Of a stretch of 64,000 nucleotides of DNA, positions 46,497 through 57,226 are shown in pieces. Source of the DNA: Paracamarosporium sp. OC-R06-R3 (taxonomy: Eukaryota > Ascomycota > Dothideomycetes > Pleosporales > Didymosphaeriaceae); NCBI GenBank assembly GCA_019828545.1, contig JACVRA010000248.1:62001-126000 (forward strand), written 5' to 3'. The position numbers and the translations under genes were made by a program. Below the pieces are notes generated by a model. It was not told the origin of the DNA, made no database searches, and saw only the letters and a program-made list of their open reading frames with translations. Each line of letters begins with the position of its first letter. The stretch's first letter is position 1.

Positions 46497-49400
46497 CTAC
46501 AACTCGTCCCTCTTCCTCTTCCCCTCTTCCGCCGCCCTCCTCATCTCCTCAATCTGCAACTCCTCCTGCACATCGACCTTCCCCACCTCCTCCTTCTCGC
46601 CCCTCACCCTCCTCGCCAACCCCGCAACCTCTTCATCATACACATTCCACTCAGGAACCTGCCTCCTCGCGCGCTCCAACTTGGGCTCCTTCGTCATGGG
46701 ATTGTTGCACAGATCGATGGTCTTCGCATCCTTGAGACTCTCGTCTGAACACCACGTCTCGCACCAGAGCCACTCTTGAGGCAAGGACTTGATTTCGAGG
46801 TTGAACTGCATGTTATTGGGGAGATCCTGGTCGAGGTTGGACAAGGAGGCCGGGTCTGCGGAGAGCGAGTGGTACTGTTGACGGAGGCGGTCGCCGGCCG
46901 CAAGGCGGCGGAATTGCGCGAGGTCCACGACGTACAGCGCCGAGATGTGGTATGGTCTGCCGCGCAGGAAGTTCGCCCAGTAGCCCGTCTTCCAGAAGCG
47001 GAAGCCTTCCATTTCGGTGCGCGAGTCGCACATGGGCGTGAAGCCGTAGGGCGCGCCCTCGAGGTCGAAACTAACGAGGTCGTACATGTCTGTGCGGACG
47101 ATCTGGTCTGCGTCGACGAAGATGACCTTGTCGAGGTCGAGCGGGAAGAGCACGTCCAGGAAGAGGATCTTGTAGCCCCAGATCTCGCGCTGCTTTTCGG
47201 ATTGCGCGCGCAACCAGTGCGGCCATTTGTACGTGACCATTTCGTAGGAGAAGCCGTATTCGGCGGCCATGTGTGGGAGGAAGGATTTGAATGAGGGCGA
47301 GAGGAATTGCTCGATGAACCAGAATTTTACGGTGTGCGTGGTGTGTTTCATGACGGAGAGCATCATGATGTTGAGCATGCGCTCGTAGAGGTGGCCAGAT
47401 GCGACGGAGAAAATGTTGATTTCGGCCTGGACGCCCTTACCCGAGGACTTGGATGACTGGAACAGCGATGCGCCCTGCTTAAGGACCTTTTCGGTGTTGA
47501 AGTTGAGACCCACTTTGCTGAGAAGCTTGTTTACTTTCTGGCTGCCCTTCTCCATGAGTTCGACTGCGAGAGAGTCGTCTGCAGCAAGGACGTCTGCAGT
47601 CTCTTGGCCGGGTTTTCGGGACAGCCGTGGGAAGAGCGTCAGGCCTTGGAAGGACATGAGTACGATTTCGCTGGTCTCGTCGCCGGGGACAGGTGCCCAG
47701 CCGGCGGGACCGGCGCTATCAAAGGAAAAGATCTCTTGGCTGCGACCGGCTTTGAGATGGATATTGTAGAAACCGGGATTAGCTTTAAACTGGAAGTAGC
47801 CCAGATTGGCCATGATGATGGTATCAGCGAAGTGGGGGTCTTTTTCAGTAGCAAGAACAACCTCAGCACCACGAGGCGGCTGGCCATTGTTGGACGTGTC
47901 GCGCGAGTGACCTTCAATGAGAATGCTTTCCAGACCGTAGATGGCGTCAATGTTAGTCCCCGCGGGCAAGGAGCTGATCTTGATATTATCCAAGTCGTGG
48001 ACCGATTCTTCAGGTGCGACGAGCCATGAAGGCGGAACGTCCATACCCAAGTTCAGCAAAGCCTCCTTGGGAATACCAGAAAAATGAGCTTCCAAACTGT
48101 CTACGGAGCCATCCTCATTGAAGGAAGGCTTGGAGTCGAGCAGGTATCGGTAGAAACGCTTCACAGGAAGCTCTGACAGCATCTGCTTGGGATTGAGGAA
48201 CAATTTCAGGTGAACGCCATCCATGTCTGACAGCGCTTTCAAAATAGGGACCCATTTCTGAGCCAACTCCGTTGCGGGATCGATGGACGCAACGACCTGT
48301 ATGATAGCAGTGTTGTTGTCACCTTTGATGATCGCTGTGTGAGCGTCGTTCCACTGCTTAAACCTGTCGATCCTGAGAGTTGACGCCGACTCGAAGATGC
48401 CTTCCGGAACGTCAGAGATGGTAGAGAGCGCCACGAGCGATTGTATCTTGGCGACATCGAGCGGAGACTTGACCTTCTCCGTTAGCTCTAGCGATTTGAG
48501 AGCCTTGCTAAGTGGCTCGATACGCTTTCTCGTCTCATAAGTGACCAAAGTCTCGATGTCGGCCTTCGAAAGGGGATTCGCGGCCGGGATAGGTCCAATA
48601 AATCGGCCATTGACCAGTATACCATGCTGACCAGGCTGGAGGCCAAGTGCATCGCGGATGGGTTGTGCAGCCTCCCAGAAGAGTGTAGTGTTTCCCAAAG
48701 TGGGCGAGAAGCTGGGCTCTTGTGCCGCAATTGTCTGTAGCTGTTCGATGCTAAGGTCGTGAAGCGACTTCACCCATGCCTCCAGGATATCTTCCGAGGC
48801 GCTAGACCGATCCACACCAGCTTGGGGGTTGTGAAGAAGCACGACTTCGACATTCGGGTTTTCCTCACGATATTGAGCCACCGACCTCAGCAAAGTCAAT
48901 CCAGAGTCTGAATCGAGATCTCCCACAAGAGTAACATGGGCCCAGTCTTCCTTGTTAGCTGATTCCGCAGCCTGCACGCGTGGCAACACATTGAAAATGG
49001 CACCATGCTTTTCTTCAAATTCAGCCATGTCGATAAGGGTAATGTTCTTCTCGTTCTCGGGTATGAGCAGCGGATTGCGGTTAGCTGCAGCCTGGAACAG
49101 GAAGAACTGTGGAATCCAGCTGTCGTCTTTCAGTGTGTCATCGAAGACAAGCTGTTGGACCTGACGGAGATCCATGCCGATGCGCTGGCTCATGTATTGT
49201 AGCCATGCCTCGTCCTTTCCGATGGGTACGCCATTGATGAAGATTGGAGCGTCTGGGCCATCTGCAGCCAGGCGTGCGAGGTACTGTTTTGCACCTTCCA
49301 CGCGGTGTGCAATGTAATCGGGACTCAGAACGTCTGTAAGCTGGAGAGCTTCGCGTTCAGCACGGAGAGTAGCGTCTTTGATAGTGGCGTCGAAAACGGC

Positions 49401-51196
49401 TTTATCGGGCTGGGCCAGCTTCTTGGCTTCTAGTGCCTGGATGTATTGGTGAGTGCGATTTCGAAATAACAATGTGGTCCACTTACAGCATCGAGGTACT
49501 GGATCAAAGTACTTAGACCATAGGTATCAAGTAGATGGTACACGACCTTCGCCTGCTCAGCAGCGCCCGGCGTCTTAGTGAGCGGAACGAGTCCCCATCG
49601 AATAGGAATGCCACGTTTGACCAAACTCAGCACAGTCTCGATGACCATAAAGACATCGTCTTTGGCGGTAAAATCAACAGGCACAATGGCGTTGTGAATG
49701 TCCCGACGAACAGATGGTAGTTGCCCTGGGTACGTCCTTTGCAGCAGCGCCTGAATGTGCGAAGGCCAGCTCTCGTATCTGGAGTCTTTCTCGATGTTGT
49801 TCATCCAGATGATGACATCGCCGCCTTCGATCTCGTCGCGGAAGTCATACCGCTGAGGTTCATCTTCTGACTGTGTCTCTGTGATGGCAGAATGAGAGAG
49901 CAAGGAGATTGCATCGGGGCCGGAAAGTCCTTGGCTTCGAACACCGTTGATGAGACTTCGTTCTCGGCGCAGATGCTCCAGAAGTGCGAAAGGATTAATG
50001 TCACGGACAGGAACCTGCACGCCGTTGATCCACAGGATATTGATACCAGAAGGAAGGACTTGCTCGCGGTTATACTCGTGCTCTGCAAGGAACTCATCAG
50101 AAACATTGTGAGCTACAATCGCGGACGAGTATTTTGGGAAGTCCTGAACGAGCTTCAACAGGGTATCCATAGGGTGGTCGCTCTTCATGACGAAGCTGGC
50201 AGCCTTCAGCCCAAGGTCCGCAACCTCGTCTTTAGAAAGCGGCTTCAAGTCCGACACGTCTTCGCCATCATGCAGCTCTGCATCCAGCGACTTCTGTGCC
50301 TCTCCCTGATCAGCCGGCGCCCGATCATCGATGACGATATAATCCGTCCTCTTCAGCTGCAGTGCAACACCGTATCCATTCACCACCAGCGGCGTCTTAG
50401 CCGCATTCGCAGACGGTTTATGCCGCACGCGGTACGACGTCTTCCCCTCCTCAGCCGTCTTCCTCAGGGTAGTGTGGAACTTCGCAAACGCAGGCGACGT
50501 GATATCGGCGTACAGAATCGACGGGAGAGGATGCGAGCTGTTCCCCAGTATCCGGTCAAACGGCAATTCATACGACCTAGCAAGACATCAGCACCGCACC
50601 AACACGTCATCCGCACCGAACCCACCGCTCGCTCTTCACGCTCCCATAGCTCTCCTCCAACTGCGGAGAGCAATACTGCTTCCCTCCAAACGCGACCCAC
50701 GCATCGCAGTCCGCGCCCTGCTCCCCCTGCAACGACGGCTCCACCGAAGTGTTGTAGAACTGGTAGTGTGCTTCTATCCTCGGGGCAGCAGAGCGCACCG
50801 AGAGCGCAAACTGGAACGACGAGAGCGTCTCCGCGTCTGTAACATGTCCGTCTGAGTCCAGAAGCTGCACGAACGACTCGAAGAGCTCGCGGTCCGACTT
50901 CGCAGCGTCAAAATACCCGTCTGCTATGCGGTCGAGGAGGGGGAAATATGCGGTAGCGTTTTCTTCGGCGGCGGTTTCCCTGGGGTAAATTGTTAGCTGA
51001 TTTAAATTCGAGTTTGGATTTGGAACATGGGATAGAGAAGGGATTGGCCATACAAGAGCTCTACCAGGTACGGCGCGGCGTTGAAGGACGCCCGCAGCGC
51101 GACGTTAATCGTGGGCCCCGCGAGGACACCGAGATGGGTGCACGCGGCGAGCACGGCGAGACCCCGCGGCCCCAGCACCGAATTGAGCGCCCGCAT
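46497..51196 (-). CDS. UGGT: UDP-glucose:glycoprotein glucosyltransferase, ER folding sensor (1511 aa)
   Basis: ER-lumen enzyme that reglucosylates N-glycans of misfolded glycoproteins so they re-enter the calnexin cycle. Exons: 51196-51054, 50979-50617, 50576-49487, 49436-46497, giving 1511 residues, the family length. The N-terminus has an ER signal (LGPRGLAVLAACTHLGVLAG). The long N-terminal half contains the thioredoxin-like sensor domains (FVMKSDHPMDTLLKLVQDFP, INGVQVPVRDINPFALLEHL, LVNGRFIGPIPAANPLSKAD). The C-terminal GT24 catalytic domain has SVASGHLYERMLNIMMLSVM, KFWFIEQFLSPSFK and the metal-binding DAD at 1307-1309 in VIFVDADQIVRTD. YWANFLRGRPYHISALYVVD and NNMQFNLEIKSLPQEWLWCE follow. 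It ends KRDEL, an RDEL-type ER-retrieval signal. The second intron uses a GTGCGG donor, chosen because it keeps phase and the conserved LPFDRILG junction. Confidence 0.96.
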
Positions 51197-51608
51197 TGCG
51201 CCAGGAATCCGTGGGGAGCTCCGTCAAGCTTCCGGGTTGCTTTCGGCGAGTCCAGCAGGTAGAGCGAGAGTGGTGAGCGTGTCTGGTCAGCTCCGGGAGC
51301 AAATGTGGATGTTGCAACGTATGTAGCTTTCGGCCCCGGCGCGTGTTCGTTTCAACGCCGCATTGGTGTGCCGGAGAACGAGGTGTGTGCGGGGGGCGGA
51401 TGTCGTAGAAGGGAGAGAGTAGGTATGGGTGTTTCTGGTTTTCTGGGCTGTTTCAGTTGGATATCGTTGCGTTGTGCTTGTTGAGGTGCGACGCCACCCC
51501 GCACCGCCACTTGGTGTGGCACCTCCGCGCTCGTGCAAGCGGAAGGCGGTCGTCAACCCAGCCAATACCAGATGGGTAATGTATGTATATAGACTCTAGG
51601 GCCGCACA

Positions 51609-51700
51609 CAGAATGAATATGTGGATCTATACAGATAATTGGTATACAGAATGAACATGTGAATCTATACAAACAATTGGCATACAGAATAAACATTGTA
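51609..51700 (+). repeat. 38-bp tandem repeat, about 2.4 copies
   Basis: Units starting CAGAATGAAYATGTG begin at 51609, 51647 and 51685 (the third partial). The first two differ at about six positions. It sits immediately before the dispersed repeat copy. Confidence 0.82.
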
Positions 51701-51709
51701 TCTGGAGTG

Positions 51710-51813
51710 TTGTTTTTGACGAAAATTTGGCATACGCCTTGGTACAAAAATGATGCAAAAAAGGTGATTCCCCTGGGAATCAGTACAAAAAAAGAGCATA
51801 ATAAAAAAAAGAG
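51710..51813 (+). repeat. Dispersed repeat, copy 2
   Basis: Matches 20269-20372 in the same orientation: TTGTTTTTGACGAAAATTTGG, GCCTTGGTACAAAAA, GGTGATTCCCCTGGG and GCATAATAAAAAAAAG. Here the near-palindrome GATTCCCCTGGGAATC is perfect, and the final A-rich unit GAGCATAATAAAAAAAA is duplicated directly downstream (51811-51827). Confidence 0.85.
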
Positions 51814-51981
51814 CATAATAAAAAAAAGAGAAACATATTGTATATGTATCACTATGAGGGGTTTTTATAGCTAAAAGGTTTGACAATAAAGGGGAGTGTT
51901 TTGCCCATGCACTCTAGAATAAACGTATAAAGCCATACAACCGACAAATCCATGATACAAAGGTACTCCACATACACACGC

Positions 51982-52210
51982 AGACTCCAAGTTCCCACGC
52001 AAAACTCGATACCACCTCAATAACAAACTCAACGCTGTTGGCCCATCACGACAACGTGACACTCCTGGTCAATGGAAAAGTCGAACGAACGCACGCAAAG
52101 ACTCCAAGTCCCCACGCAAAACTCGATACCACCTCAACAACAAACTTACCGCTGTTAACCCATCACGACAACGTAACACTCCTGACCAATGTAAAAGTCA
52201 AACAAAGACA
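51982..52210 (+). repeat. 117-bp tandem duplication
   Basis: Two copies begin at 51982 and 52099. Shared blocks are AGACTCCAAG, CCCACGCAAAACTCGATACC, AACAAACT, GCTGTT and CCCATCACGACAACGT. They differ at scattered positions, largely C/T or G/A. No coding potential is recognisable. Confidence 0.87.
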
Positions 52211-52418
52211 TACCAAACACCAAGCGATAAAACCAGCCAAAGCCGTTCATATTTTTTACCACAAAAAAGCACACCACAAATGCAAAAGACCAGGACATGC
52301 TGAAAATATCTTGCTAGGTTAGTAGCCCATATGTCGTACTCATACTATACATCGAATGAATGGCCGCATACCGTCCAGGCGTACATGCTGAAGATGCTCC
52401 GCAAGCGGACTACACAAC

Positions 52419-54516
52419 CTAATAATCAAACTTGAACCTCTCCTCCCCCCGCCTAACCAGCCGGAGAGGAATACTACACCCCCTCAACTTCAGCGTAATA
52501 ACGCTCGCCATCTTCTCCCTCAGCAACCACGACGCGCGATCGACCGCCTTCCTCCACACGTCTTCCTTCCCGCGCTCATCCAGCGCCTCGACGACTTCGT
52601 CGCTAGCCCACTCATCCACCGCAAGCTCAACGCTATACTGCGTGAAGATGACGGCAAACGCAGTCAGCAGCTCGACCTGCGCAAACCGCCGCCCGATGCA
52701 CGAGCGGAACCCGTCGCTGAACGGAATGTACGACCCGCGCACGGGCTTGAACAGGTTCGACGACGTGTCTTCGCCCGCGGGCCCGCGCAGCTCCTCGTCG
52801 TCGTAGGCAATGTCCGCGAAGGACTCGCCCGCGTCGCCTTTCGACTTGGCGAGCCAGCGCTCTGGCCGGAAGCGCTGCGTGTCTGGGATCCCGTTGACGA
52901 CTTCCTCGCCTGCGGGCGCGGGCCAGTACTTTGGGTTCTTGTGGATGGCGCATGAGAGGGAGATTTGCGTGTCGCCGGGCATGGTGTAGGTGGAGCCTGC
53001 CATGGTGAAGGGCTGCGGGCGGCCTGGGGCGGTGGACTTGGGGATGTTGTTGATGGGGGTGAGGACGCGGAGGGTTTCGTTCATGACGGCGGCGGGCATG
53101 CCGGCGAAGAGGGGCTGGAAGACGTCTTCGTATTTCCAGGCGGAGATGGGGCGGCCGCGGATGATGGCGTCGATTTCGTCTTGGAGTTTCTTCTGCGAGG
53201 TCCAGCGCATGGCGAGGAAGATGAGGGAGTAGTGCAGGGCGTTGGCGGTTGTTTCGTGGCCGGCGAGCATGAGGACGAAGGCGTTGCCTAGGAGGTCGGA
53301 TTTTTGGATGCTTGTCTGCGCTTCGTCGAGGATGCCCGAGTTGCGGATCAGGGCGCGGAAGAGGTCCATGCCGTGGGCGTCTTGGCCGGTTGATACTTGG
53401 TTCTTTTTGAGTTGGAATATGTCGTCCATGTAGTTGCCCCATTCGAGCAGGGCCTGTCCTACGGTACGATGGACCTTGAAAGGTGATTTCGCTGTTAGAA
53501 GTCAGCAGATGTTTAAGGGGACGTTAAGACATTTTGCTATCGAGGAGAGAGCAGACGACAAGAAAGAAAGAAAGACAGTATAGTCTTGGATTGGACCCGA
53601 ACTCTTATGAGGGCACACAGGCACATTCGACTTACACAGCACGGATGGAGGACCAATGAACGTCCACATGATATTGTGGAGAAGCTCACTCAGCGCCTCA
53701 CGGTAGTTCATGGTATGTCCCGGCGGTGCCTGGGATCCGCTGAACACAGACTCTGCTCCATCTGCTTCATCGACTTCAACATTGCCTTCGTCATGCGGCC
53801 AAGTCACTCGAACATCGAACCCGGCACCACTGATGATAAATAGAGCCCAGCTCATAGTATCATGGCCAGGGTCGGCAAGCGTTCGACCGTTGCCATCATT
53901 AGATGTCCACAGTCGAAGCAAAGCCTTGGTATGGTGCAGAGTTTCGGTGAACACAAGTTCATTGTTACGTTCCCCGAAACTTGGTGCAGTGAGCTTTCTG
54001 TGCATGCGCCAATCAGCCCCTTCGGTCGAGACGAGATTCTTCCCGTACAGATCCAGGCGAGTGTACAGCTCGAGCGGCTTGGGGAAGTCATTTCGCCGCG
54101 TAGTGATTTGCGAGACGACCTCTGCGTCGGCGACAAACGCCGTTACCTTTGTGGGGGACACGGTGAGAAAGACGTCCGAGCCAATCTTCTCAAAGGGCTT
54201 GTAGCCAAGTTTGTGGCCCCACTCGGGATCCATGAGCCTGGATGGCAACAGTCAATGTTTGTCGACATGGTATAGGCAGGCGTGACACGTACTCAAGCCA
54301 TAGGCCCTTGCGCGAGGCAGGGAGTTTGTTCAGAAATGGGAGCCATAGATAGTATGAGGCAAGCCAGAATGTACTGAAGACATGGACTGGGGTTACGATG
54401 TAGGGGAGACCAGAGCTTTTGGCGCGGGCGATGTTGCGGGTGAGGCGCTGATAGGTGGTGAGGGCATAGTACAGCAGGACGCATGCGATGGCGCTCCACA
54501 CAAACAGGTAAGCCAT
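52419..54516 (-). CDS. Cytochrome P450, complete (632 aa)
   Basis: Membrane-anchored heme-thiolate monooxygenase of unknown substrate. Exons 54516-54293, 54237-53636 and 53491-52419 with introns of 55 and 144 bp give 632 residues, on the long side. An N-terminal membrane helix (MAYLFVWSAIACVLLYYALT) anchors it in the ER. P450 landmarks: the C-helix-type segment DWRMHRKLTAPSF, oxygen-binding I-helix MLAGHETTANAL, ExxR in MNETLRVLTPI, the PERF/W region RFRPERWLAKS, and heme loop FSDGFRSCIGRRFA with Cys540. The long first intron of the second half uses donor GTAAGT at 53635. The subfamily resembles fungal P450s with CYP3-like motifs, but I would not name one. No obvious biosynthetic partner lies next to it. 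Confidence 0.93.
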
Positions 54517-54597
54517 CTAATACCCCGCTCTGTACAATCGATCGGCGTTGGAAGGCAGAAGCAAGGAGGCTCACGGCAGCATGTGACTGGGTTTGTT

Positions 54598-54625
54598 TGT
54601 GTGTGTGTATGTGTATGTGTGTGTA
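54598..54625 (+). repeat. GT-rich microsatellite
   Basis: A run of GT dinucleotides with two GTAT interruptions, directly upstream of the complete P450. Confidence 0.9.
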
Positions 54626-55604
54626 TTAAGAGTAGAGGCATCACAGCGGCAAAAGAGGCATCGTGGCCAGTTGTTGCGGGCGCGACGTCAGGAGGTCGCA
54701 ATTGCGTGCATCATATGCGTTTGAGCCCCGCACGTCGCTATTTTGGCAGAATAGCGCCGTAGGCTGTGGATGGCCACGGCACGCGTGGGAACACGATGGG
54801 AGTGTACGGACTCTGTTCTCCCGCGGCGATGCAGCGAGCAGAAGGTGTGTCTCTGGGTCTGGGTCCGGCGAGGTGTGGTTGGGGCGGGCTTACTACGTGG
54901 TGGTGGTCACGGGACGACGTCGCACAGCAGGCGACTTGCCCACGGCAGTCGTATCTCTTCGCTGGAGTGGGCGAGCGGTGCAGGAGGCACAGCGATCGGG
55001 CGCGCAGAAGCAAGGTGCGGCCACTCAGCAGCGGGCTTGGGCGTGGGAGAAGCGTCGGGCTCGTGTGCTCGAGCGAGCATGTCCGTCGTCGGTCAGTCTC
55101 TCTGGCTCTCTGGCTCAGGAGGCCGCGATACCTGCCGGTTGCGGCGGGCGCTCGAGCATAGACAGTAGAGCAAAGGCTGCCTTTTTTGCTTGCTTCACGG
55201 CGGCCCCCTGCGCTGGCGGCGTTTCGACGGCTTCTGGCAGCAGCGTGTTTGCTACACCAGCACCAGCACTCGGCCCCTGGGTGTCCACGTGGCCTGGTCG
55301 TTATCGTGAGGCAGCGGGCCCTTGGCGGCGATCGATGGATTGGGACGAGGAACGGGTGTTTGTTCTGCACGCGTGCATCCTGTCCAGGTGCTGTCCGGGT
55401 CCTGTCCAGCGCGCACGGCGAGGCTGGCCATCCACAGGTCGCGCCTGCCTCGGGCCCGGCGGGGGCTGGGTGGCTCCTGCTGCTTTGGTCTTCACATGCG
55501 GGCAGCTGACTTGCGGCCGGCATTATTGTGCAATCTGTATCTGACTCTCGACCGACTTCCGAGGACAGTCGACGGTCGCATTCTCGCCTGCATGCCACGG
55601 CCCC

Positions 55605-55688
55605 CTGCTGCTTGCTCCCTGCTGCTTGCTCCCTGCTGCTTGCTCCCTGCTGCTTGCTCCCTGCTGCTTGCTCCCTGCTGCTTGCTCC
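55605..55688 (+). repeat. 14-bp tandem repeat, 6 perfect copies
   Basis: The unit CTGCTGCTTGCTCC is repeated six times without change. Such perfection suggests recent expansion. Because 14 is not a multiple of three, it would shift a reading frame with each copy, which argues against coding use. Confidence 0.96.
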
Positions 55689-57226
55689 CTGCGCCTCGCA
55701 CCTCTGCTCCCTGCCTCTACACATTGCCTCTGCTTGGCGCTCGACGATGCTCGCTCGCTCGCGTTGGCGGCGACACGTCCACGCGCCGCTCGCCCTCACC
55801 GCCGCCTAGGGCACGTCAATCTTCACGGCCTCTGGCGTCTCGATGCCCAAACCGCGCCGATCTTGGGCATGCCGCTGACCGCCGCCGCCGTGATTCACGC
55901 CTCGGGTCTTGACGCCAGCGGCGAGGGCACTGAGTCGCCGAAACGACGGCGTCGGTGGCAGCTTCGTTGCGCGCCTTCACGACACATGTCATGGCCGCCC
56001 GCTGCTTCTTTCCAGCGGCCTTCTCGAAGCCTCGTTGGCCCGGGCCCGGCGAGCATCATCCATGGCCCCTCGCCGCAGGGTGGGGCGACGCTCAGTTTCA
56101 TGCACAGATGCGCTGCCAATCTCGCAATTGGCCGTGTTGCACTGGAAATTATCCGACGCGGTTAGCTCGCTGCTGCTGATGGCGGAGGACAGCGCAGCGC
56201 AGCCCAGCGCCCTGCACGCAGCCGTCGCACGTCGCGCCCGCCAGCAGCGCCCGCCCCCCTCGCCGTCGTCTGCGGCACGTCGTGCGCGCGCCCGCCAGCA
56301 AACTCAGCTGCTGCAACGGCTCGCCCGCGGGCGCGCTTGTCCAGCGTGCGCCGGGCAAATGCATGGCCAGAGGCACGGCGCGCGCTGCGAGTCGGGCCCT
56401 TCCAGCGCTCCGGGCCTGGGTACGATGGCTGGACGAGGCGTCTAGCGAGCGTGCTGGTGAATCGCGTGTGCCGCCCATTTTTCACTCGCCCTGGTCGCGC
56501 AGAGTCGCGCTCCACCGCCGGCGACGCTGCGACGCTGGCCACGGCGACGTGCCCACGCCCACCGCCCACGACCCGCGACCCACGACGCCCAGGGCACCGC
56601 TGCCACCGCTGCCGCCGCTTCCTGTCGTCGTGCCCGCGCGGCCTGCTCCCTGCCCGCGCCCAGCCAAGCGCGCCCTCTCGTTCGGTGCACGGCCCGTCCA
56701 GCAGCCACCCCATCCGCGCTACCGAGCCAGAGCGCCCAAACGTCGACGCATAGCCTGCCACCGCCCGCCCTGTCTCAGCGCAGCAACCTCGCTCGCTACT
56801 CTCCAGTCTTGCCTGCTTCCAGCAACGTCCCCGGCTCCATGGTAAGGTTGCCATCAGGACTGGGTCCTCATCGCGCGGCTTGACCAGCTCCCGTCTCTGC
56901 ATCCCACCCGCTGCTCTGCCCTACGCCGCCCGGAGCCTCTTGTGCCTCGTCAGGTGCTCTCCCAGTCTCCTGCGACGCTTGTCAAACTTCCTCTCCCCCC
57001 CCCCCCCCAGTGATGACGCGGATTGGTCCGCCACAAGCCCTTCTCCGCCCTATCCACCGCTGACGTGCTGGTCCATTGCCTCCAGCGTCCCTGCTCTGAA
57101 GGCCATTGCTCCTGGCTCCAGCGCTGGCCGACGGCCCAAAGGGACCTGTGAGCGCTCCCCCAGTGATATACCCAGTGACGGAATCGCGGCCGCATGGCCT
57201 GAGCGGAAACCTCGTCTGATATAAGG

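Larger units (their letters stand above)
51197..52418. other. Repeat-rich intergenic region
   Basis: GC-rich UGGT leader on the left (to about 51560), then an abrupt change to AT-rich DNA holding three repeat types: a 38-bp tandem (51609-51700), the second copy of the dispersed repeat (51710-51813) and a 117-bp tandem duplication (51982-52210). No gene is supported. Confidence 0.7.
54517..57226. other. Long GC-rich upstream region of the second Zn2Cys6 gene
   Basis: 2.7 kb with no supported gene. It contains a GT microsatellite (54598-54625), a 14-bp repeat (55605-55688), a poly-C run near 56996-57008 and very GC/CpG-rich DNA. Stops are rare because of composition, so long frames open on both strands, including about 350 codons on the minus strand at 54738-55799. 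Their translations are Arg/Ser/Ala/Pro-rich with no domain. Part of it may be the promoter and 5' leader of the gene at 57227. Confidence 0.5.

Noticed and set aside
54738..55799. Long minus-strand open frame (about 350 codons) in GC-rich DNA
   Set aside because: The translation is Arg/Ser/Ala-rich with a six-fold 14-bp repeat inside and no domain. Overlapping open frames exist on both strands, as expected from GC content alone.
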